A stretch of 58,314 bases of DNA, taken from NCBI GenBank assembly GCA_023662725.1, contig JAMPIL010000011.1:1-58314 (forward strand). The letters are read 5' to 3'. The number at the start of each line of letters is the position of its first letter. Position 1 is the stretch's first letter. Under the pieces are notes generated by a model that did not search any database, had not been told where the DNA came from, and worked only from the letters and a program-made list of their open reading frames with translations. The stretch is from Ruminococcus flavefaciens. GTDB lineage: Bacteria > Bacillota > Clostridia > Oscillospirales > Ruminococcaceae. Made by a program: the position numbers and the translations under genes. Shown in pieces: positions 53,639 through 58,314 of this stretch.

Positions 53639-54952
53639 ATGAGAAATTACAGTACACAAATGGAAGCTGCTAAAAAAGGGATTATTACTCCTGAAATGAA
53701 AATAGTAGCCGAAAAAGAATACATCTCTCCGGAAGAACTTCGCTGTCTTGTAGCAAAAGGAGAAGTCTGCATTCCATGCAATATCAATCACAAATCCATT
53801 TCTCCCGAGGGTATCGGAAGCCGCATGAAAACAAAAATAAATGTTAATCTCGGAATTTCAGGTGACTGCAAAAATTATGACGTTGAAATGCAGAAGGTTG
53901 AAACTGCCCTTAAATTCGGAGCAGAAGCTATCATGGATCTCAGCAATTACGGAAAGACAAATACTTTTCGCAAACAGCTTATTGAAAAAGCTCCTGCTAT
54001 GATAGGAACTGTACCAATGTATGACGCTATCGGCTACCTTGAAAAAGAGCTTCTTGAAATAACAGCTGAGGATTTTCTCAAGGTCGTTAAGGCTCATGCG
54101 GAAGAGGGCGTTGATTTTATGACTATTCATGCCGGAATAAACAAACGTGCAGTTGAAGCGTTTATGCGAGATAAGAGAAAAATGAATATAGTTTCACGAG
54201 GCGGTTCGCTGCTTTTTGCATGGATGATGATGACCGGTAATGAAAATCCTTTCTATGAGCATTACGACGAGGTTCTGGAAATCCTTCGAGAATACGATGT
54301 TACTATCAGTCTTGGTGATGCTCTTCGTCCGGGATGCATAGACGATTCTACAGACGCCGGTCAGATTTCAGAGCTTATCGAACTTGGCGCTTTAACCGAA
54401 AGAGCATGGGCAAAGGACGTTCAGGTTATGGTCGAAGGTCCGGGGCATATGGCAATGAATGAAATTGCTGCCAACATGAAGCTTCAGAAGAGGATCTGCC
54501 ACAACGCTCCTTTCTATGTGCTCGGACCTCTCGTAACGGATATTGCTCCGGGTTACGATCATATTACATCAGCTATCGGCGGAGCTATTGCAGCAGCAAG
54601 CGGAGCAGATTTCCTTTGTTATGTTACTCCTGCGGAGCATCTCAGACTTCCCGACCTTAATGATGTAAAAGAGGGAATTATTGCAAGCAGAATAGCTGCT
54701 CATGCAGCCGATATCGCAAAGGGGATCCCTCATGCAACGGATGCTGACAACGCTATGGCAGAAGCACGTCATGCCGTTGACTGGGAGAAGATGTTTGATA
54801 TAGCTATTGACGGTGAAAAAGCAAGAGAATACTTTGAAAGCACTCCTCCTACGGACAGACATACCTGTTCAATGTGCGGAAAAATGTGCGCTGTAAGAAC
54901 GACTAATATGATCCTTAACGGAGAAAAGGTTGAATTCTGTACAGAAAAATAA
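53639..54952 (+). CDS. thiC: Phosphomethylpyrimidine synthase ThiC
   Basis: A 437-residue radical SAM enzyme that turns aminoimidazole ribotide into HMP-P. It is the short form without the N-terminal domain of the 630-residue enterobacterial enzyme. The C-terminal cluster motif is C-x2-C-x4-C in [29 protein letters not shown] and [13 protein letters not shown]-like [14 protein letters not shown] are conserved. Confidence 0.95.
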   Translation: MRNYSTQMEAAKKGIITPEMKIVAEKEYISPEELRCLVAKGEVCIPCNINHKSISPEGIGSRMKTKINVNLGISGDCKNYDVEMQKVETALKFGAEAIMDLSNYGKTNTFRKQLIEKAPAMIGTVPMYDAIGYLEKELLEITAEDFLKVVKAHAEEGVDFMTIHAGINKRAVEAFMRDKRKMNIVSRGGSLLFAWMMMTGNENPFYEHYDEVLEILREYDVTISLGDALRPGCIDDSTDAGQISELIELGALTERAWAKDVQVMVEGPGHMAMNEIAANMKLQKRICHNAPFYVLGPLVTDIAPGYDHITSAIGGAIAAASGADFLCYVTPAEHLRLPDLNDVKEGIIASRIAAHAADIAKGIPHATDADNAMAEARHAVDWEKMFDIAIDGEKAREYFESTPPTDRHTCSMCGKMCAVRTTNMILNGEKVEFCTEK

Positions 54953-54973
54953 TCTCTCAAAGGAAGAAATAAA

Positions 54974-56227
54974 ATGGACAATAAATATTTCGTTGATTCT
55001 GATAAGCTTTCCGAAGCTGCTCTGAAAAAAAAGCACGAGCTTGAAAACGATCCTGAATCACGCACAAACCATATGGAATATATGAACGGAATGGAACAAA
55101 TAAATTCCGATATCTGCAGCAAGGTCATTTCGGAAATGGAAAGCTACGACTACGATTCATATACTGCGGCAGACGTTCGTGTTGCACTTTCTCACGAAAA
55201 CTGTACAGTCGAGGATCTAAAGACGTTGCTTTCTCCGGCAGCCGAACCGTTCCTTGAAAAAATGGCTGAACGTGCAAGGCTTGAAACTCAAAAGCACTTC
55301 GGCAACACGGTTTATCTGTTTACACCGCTTTATATAGCAAATCATTGTGAAAATTACTGTGTTTACTGCGGATTCAACTGCTATAATGATATCAAGAGGA
55401 TGAAGCTTGATATGGAACAGATCGAGCATGAAATGCAGATAATTGCTGACAGCGGAATGGAAGAAATTCTAATTCTGACAGGTGAAAGCCGTTCCAAAAG
55501 CGGTGTTGAATACATTGGGGAAGCCTGTCGGCTTGCGAGAAAATATTTTAAAATGGTCGGAGTCGAAATATATCCGGTAAATACGGACGAATACCGTTAT
55601 CTTCACGAATGCGGAGTCGATTATGTTACCGTTTTTCAGGAGACTTATGACAGCGTCCGCTATGAGCAGCTTCATCTTATGGGACATAAAAGAGTCTGGC
55701 CGTATCGCTTCGACGCTCAGGAGAGAGCGTTGATGGCTGGGATGAGAGGTGTTGCCGGTTCTGCACTTCTTGGTCTTTCCGATTTCCGAAAAGACGCTCT
55801 TGCAAGCGCCCTTCATATGTATTATCTGCAAAGAAAGTATCCTCATGCGGAAATTTCTCTTTCATGTCCGAGACTTCGTCCGATCGTGAATAACGAAGCA
55901 ATAAATCCGCTTGACGTTCACGAACGTCAGCTTTGTCAGGTTCTCTGCGCTTATAGAATTTTCATGCCGTTCTGCGGAATAACCGTTTCATCAAGAGAAA
56001 GTGAAACATTTCGCAATGGCATTGTTAAAATCGCTGCAACGAAGGTTTCTGCCGGAGTTTCAACCGGAATCGGCGATCATGAAAGCAAGTACACAGGAAA
56101 GGAGAACGTCAGCGAAGGCGGTGACGAGCAGTTTGAAATAAACGACAGCAGAAGTTTTAAAAAGATGTACGATGATATGTCTGGCAATGGACTACAGCCT
56201 GTGCTGAACGATTATCTCTATGTTTAA
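54974..56227 (+). CDS. thiH: 2-iminoacetate synthase ThiH
   Basis: A 417-residue radical SAM enzyme that cleaves tyrosine to dehydroglycine for ThiG, so the thiazole is made by the anaerobic route rather than with ThiO. The cluster motif is CENYCVYC, followed by GF. The segment GEIYPVNTDEY-like VEIYPVNTDEYRYL and LSCPRLRP are typical. The end overlaps the next start by 8 bases. Confidence 0.94.
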   Translation: MDNKYFVDSDKLSEAALKKKHELENDPESRTNHMEYMNGMEQINSDICSKVISEMESYDYDSYTAADVRVALSHENCTVEDLKTLLSPAAEPFLEKMAERARLETQKHFGNTVYLFTPLYIANHCENYCVYCGFNCYNDIKRMKLDMEQIEHEMQIIADSGMEEILILTGESRSKSGVEYIGEACRLARKYFKMVGVEIYPVNTDEYRYLHECGVDYVTVFQETYDSVRYEQLHLMGHKRVWPYRFDAQERALMAGMRGVAGSALLGLSDFRKDALASALHMYYLQRKYPHAEISLSCPRLRPIVNNEAINPLDVHERQLCQVLCAYRIFMPFCGITVSSRESETFRNGIVKIAATKVSAGVSTGIGDHESKYTGKENVSEGGDEQFEINDSRSFKKMYDDMSGNGLQPVLNDYLYV

Positions 56228-56825
56228 AATTATCTGCATTACCGACAGAAAAAACTGCTGCGAGGATTATTTAGCGAGAATTGAAAAAATCGCTGCTGCA
56301 AAGCCTGACAGAATAATTCTTCGTGAAAAGGAACTTATCGGAATTGATTATACCAGATTTGCGTCTATGTCAATGAAAATTTGCCGGAAATACGATACAC
56401 CGTGCAGTATACACAGTTATACAGCAATTGCGGAGAAGCTAAATGCCAAAGATATACATTTGCCTATGGTGGTTCTTAGGAGTTTTCCTGATTATATAAG
56501 AAATGAATTTCAGGTCGTCGGAGCATCCGTACATTCGGCAGAAGAAGCCGCAGAAGCTGAAAGCTTGGGTGCTGACTACGTTATTGCAGGACACATTTTT
56601 GAAACGCAGTGCAAGTGCGGTTTAAGTCCGAGAGGACTTGAATTTTTGAAAAGCGTTTGCAGTTCGGTAAATATTCCGATTTATGCAATTGGCGGAATAA
56701 ATCCTGAAAATATAGAATCAGTACGAAACGCCGGAGCTTCGGGAGCTTGTATCATGAGCGGGCTTATGACTTGCAAAGCACCTGAAAAATATATGAAAGA
56801 ATTAAGAAATGCGGTGATAGAATGA
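56220..56825 (+). CDS. tenI: TenI-type thiazole tautomerase (thiamin-phosphate synthase-like)
   Basis: A 201-residue TIM-barrel protein of the ThiE/TenI family. In place of the ThiE segment for pyrimidine binding it has AGHIFETQCKCGLSPRG, as in TenI, which isomerises the ThiG product. The ThiE loop GVGAVFPSPTK is absent. It overlaps thiH by 8 bases and thiE by 4. TenI is favoured; a second ThiE-like transferase is the alternative. Confidence 0.75.
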   Translation: MFKIICITDRKNCCEDYLARIEKIAAAKPDRIILREKELIGIDYTRFASMSMKICRKYDTPCSIHSYTAIAEKLNAKDIHLPMVVLRSFPDYIRNEFQVVGASVHSAEEAAEAESLGADYVIAGHIFETQCKCGLSPRGLEFLKSVCSSVNIPIYAIGGINPENIESVRNAGASGACIMSGLMTCKAPEKYMKELRNAVIE

Positions 56826-57442
56826 AATTTAAATCAGAACAGCTCTCACTTTATGCGATAACCGACAGGAATTGTCTAAGAGGACGAAATATTGCAGAAC
56901 AGGTTGAGCAGGCTATCCTTGGAGGAGTTACCTGTATTCAATTAAGAGAAAAAAATCTCAGTACAGAAAAGCTTGTCGAAGAAGCAAAAGAAGTTCTGAA
57001 AATCTGCCGACAATACGGAATTCCGCTAATCATAAACGATGACTATAAAACTGCTGTTGAAATCGGAGCAGATGGAGTGCACGTCGGAATAGAAGACGCT
57101 CCGGTTGCTGAAATAAGACGTTTCGCAGGATCAGATTTCATAATCGGAGCAACAGCTAAAACTGTTGAGCAAGCTCGGTTTGCAGAAATATCAGGAGCAG
57201 ACTATATAGGCGTCGGAGCAGTTTTTCCGTCACCAACAAAAAAAAATGCAATAAGAATAACTCCTGAACAGCTACGTGAGATCTGCGCCTCAGTTAACAT
57301 ACCTGCTGTTGCTATCGGAGGAATAACGGCTGAAAACGTTTCCGAAATAAAAAACTGCGGGCAAAGAGGAATAGCCGTTGTATCAGCAATTTTTGCAGCA
57401 GAGGACGTTAAAGCGGCGGCAGAAGAATTTCGTATTATATGA
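56822..57442 (+). CDS. thiE: Thiamin-phosphate synthase ThiE
   Basis: A 206-residue enzyme that joins HMP-PP and thiazole phosphate. Conserved parts are YAITDRNCL, CIQLREKNL, LIINDDYKTAVEIGADGVHVG, GATAKTVEQA, GADYIGVGAVFPSPTKKNA and PAVAIGGITAENV. It ends the operon; no obvious hairpin terminator follows directly. No ThiM or ThiI is present here. Confidence 0.95.
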   Translation: MKFKSEQLSLYAITDRNCLRGRNIAEQVEQAILGGVTCIQLREKNLSTEKLVEEAKEVLKICRQYGIPLIINDDYKTAVEIGADGVHVGIEDAPVAEIRRFAGSDFIIGATAKTVEQARFAEISGADYIGVGAVFPSPTKKNAIRITPEQLREICASVNIPAVAIGGITAENVSEIKNCGQRGIAVVSAIFAAEDVKAAAEEFRII

Positions 57443-57457
57443 TTTCATAGTTTCTTA

Positions 57458-57476
57458 TTTCGATTCAGTATCGAAA
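57458..57476. repeat. Small palindrome upstream of the RHH-like genes
   Basis: TTTCGAT-TCAGT-ATCGAAA (7-bp arms), followed by A runs. It lies between thiE and the first RHH-like gene and could be an operator for it or a weak hairpin after thiE. Confidence 0.45.
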
Positions 57477-57500
57477 AAAATATAAAAAAGGAGATAAGAA

Positions 57501-57800
57501 ATGTTTCGGGAACGTATATTTTCGGTGTTTCAGGATTACGTTTTCGCAAGAAAAGTTATGTTCAAAATCCCAAAGGGCTACGACATCGTAGCAAAAACTA
57601 TAAGACTTCCCGAGCCGCTTGCCGATCAGCTTTACGAACTTGCGGCAAAGAACAACATTTCATTTAATCTTCTTATTAATGAATGTATTAATTTTTCACT
57701 TAATGAAATGGGAAGCCATGGTGAAAAGAATTCGTTTGATTCATTTATGAAATTAAAAATGCATTCATTTTGTACACGAAATTTAAATCTATATTTTTAA
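57501..57800 (+). CDS. Small ribbon-helix-helix-like protein 1
   Basis: A 99-residue protein. Residues about 30-70 read IVAKTIRLPEPLADQLYELAAKNNISFNLLINECINFSLNEM: one short strand with TIRLP, then two helices, the arrangement of Arc/CopG-type ribbon-helix-helix DNA binders. The first 28 residues are hydrophobic and basic and the last 30 are unordered. Nothing indicates its target. AAGGAG lies before ATG 57501. It shares the core with the next gene. Confidence 0.65.
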   Translation: MFRERIFSVFQDYVFARKVMFKIPKGYDIVAKTIRLPEPLADQLYELAAKNNISFNLLINECINFSLNEMGSHGEKNSFDSFMKLKMHSFCTRNLNLYF

Positions 57801-57853
57801 CTTAAAAGGTTTTAAAATAGTATTATGAAATATATTTTAAACGAGGTGGCAAA

Positions 57854-58027
57854 ATGTATAATAAAAAATTTATTATAAAAGGAAAATGCAAAACTGTAGC
57901 AAAAACGATCCGTCTTCCGCAAATAACAGTGGAACGTCTTGAAGATTTTGCAACAAAAAATAATATTTCCTTTAACAGCTTATTGATCCAGTGCATTACA
58001 TTTGCTCTTGACAATCTGAAGCTGTAA
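57854..58027 (+). CDS. Small ribbon-helix-helix-like protein 2
   Basis: A 57-residue frame with the same core as the gene before it: TVAKTIRLPQITVERLEDF then TKNNISFNSLLIQCITFALDNL. It is just the RHH fold with a basic N-terminus (KKFIIKGKCK). GAGGTGG lies 6 bases before the ATG. The pair looks like a tandem duplication that has diverged. Confidence 0.62.
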   Translation: MYNKKFIIKGKCKTVAKTIRLPQITVERLEDFATKNNISFNSLLIQCITFALDNLKL

Positions 58028-58314
58028 GTTATGCATTTTTATATGAAAACGAATTCAATCTAAAAGGATTAAAGGGGATGTGACAGTTGTATTGCTTATA
58101 AATTTTCTAAATGAATATAACTTTTTATAAATAATTTCTCATAACCGGAACGTCGTCTCTGCGGTATGCAGGGACGTCTTTTTCATCATTTATATAGATA
58201 AATTCTTATTTATAACTCACTTTTGTAGTCAAAAAATAATTATATATGAATCTGTAATTTGTTTTGAGACCTGCAAATAAAAGTCAAGTGGTAAAATGAA
58301 AGTTTCACAAAACT
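58028..58314. other. Intergenic end of the window
   Basis: Apart from the terminator at 58154-58183 I see no gene. After 58190 the DNA is AT-rich up to the end of the window. Confidence 0.5.
58154..58183 (+). terminator. Terminator after the RHH-like genes
   Basis: A 9-bp stem CGTCTCTGC/GCAGGGACG (58154-58162 with 58168-58176, one G-T pair) with a 5-base loop and TCTTTTT. Confidence 0.8.

Noticed and set aside
1-58314. CRISPR arrays, tRNA and rRNA genes
   Set aside because: No regularly spaced repeats, tRNA cloverleaf or rRNA signature was seen on either strand by reading; a covariance-model scan was not possible here.

Overview
The window has two parts. Positions 1 to about 28,560 are the late, lysis and integration end of a siphovirus-type prophage. 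Positions about 28,570 to 58,314 are chromosomal housekeeping genes of a low-GC Firmicute. I infer a gut Ruminococcus or close Oscillospiraceae relative: AT-rich DNA, clostridial TTGACA-17-TATAAT promoters and AGGAGG ribosome sites, HemZ-type radical SAM protein, clostridial short ThiC, and a dockerin-like EF-hand on a phage baseplate protein. No rRNA or tRNA gene is seen, so the genus stays an inference.

Prophage (+ strand unless noted): portal, ClpP-like head protease, major capsid gene split by a 2,736-bp group II intron (3279-6014) carrying its own reverse transcriptase, connector and head-tail joining genes, major tail protein, a tail chaperone pair joined by an A_AAA_AAC -1 frameshift site, a tape measure gene cut by an in-frame TAG, distal tail and baseplate proteins, a receptor-type protein with cell-wall-binding repeats and half a dockerin, a collagen-like fibre, holin, endolysin, and a three-gene serine recombinase module. 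A frameshifted DUF262/DUF1524 (GmrSD-like) gene on the minus strand closes the element against the 3' end of rlmD, the likely attachment gene. Terminase, early and repressor genes must lie left of the window.

Three genes unrelated to virion building sit inside the late region, each with its own vegetative promoter and a terminator hairpin: an unrecognised 407-residue protein (8692-9915), a RES-domain protein on the opposite strand (14292-15725) and a small protein resembling those annotated 'ADP-ribosylation/crystallin J1' (20899-21249). They look like morons expressed in the lysogen. Two of the three resemble NAD/ADP-ribose-related families, so this is the best candidate in the window for an undescribed prophage-borne defence or conversion set.

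Chromosome: a minus-strand operon recJ - relA/spoT - MBL hydrolase - hemZ - rlmD; a sugar-binding/GGDEF fusion protein; ppa and prs; a PIN-like nuclease; a MacB-like ABC exporter; then a minus-strand riboflavin operon (ribD-ribE-ribBA-ribH, a HAD phosphatase and a metallopeptidase lipoprotein) under an FMN riboswitch, divergent from a plus-strand thiamin operon (thiS-thiF-thiG-thiD-thiC-thiH-tenI-thiE) under a TPP riboswitch. Two small tandem ribbon-helix-helix-like genes end the window.
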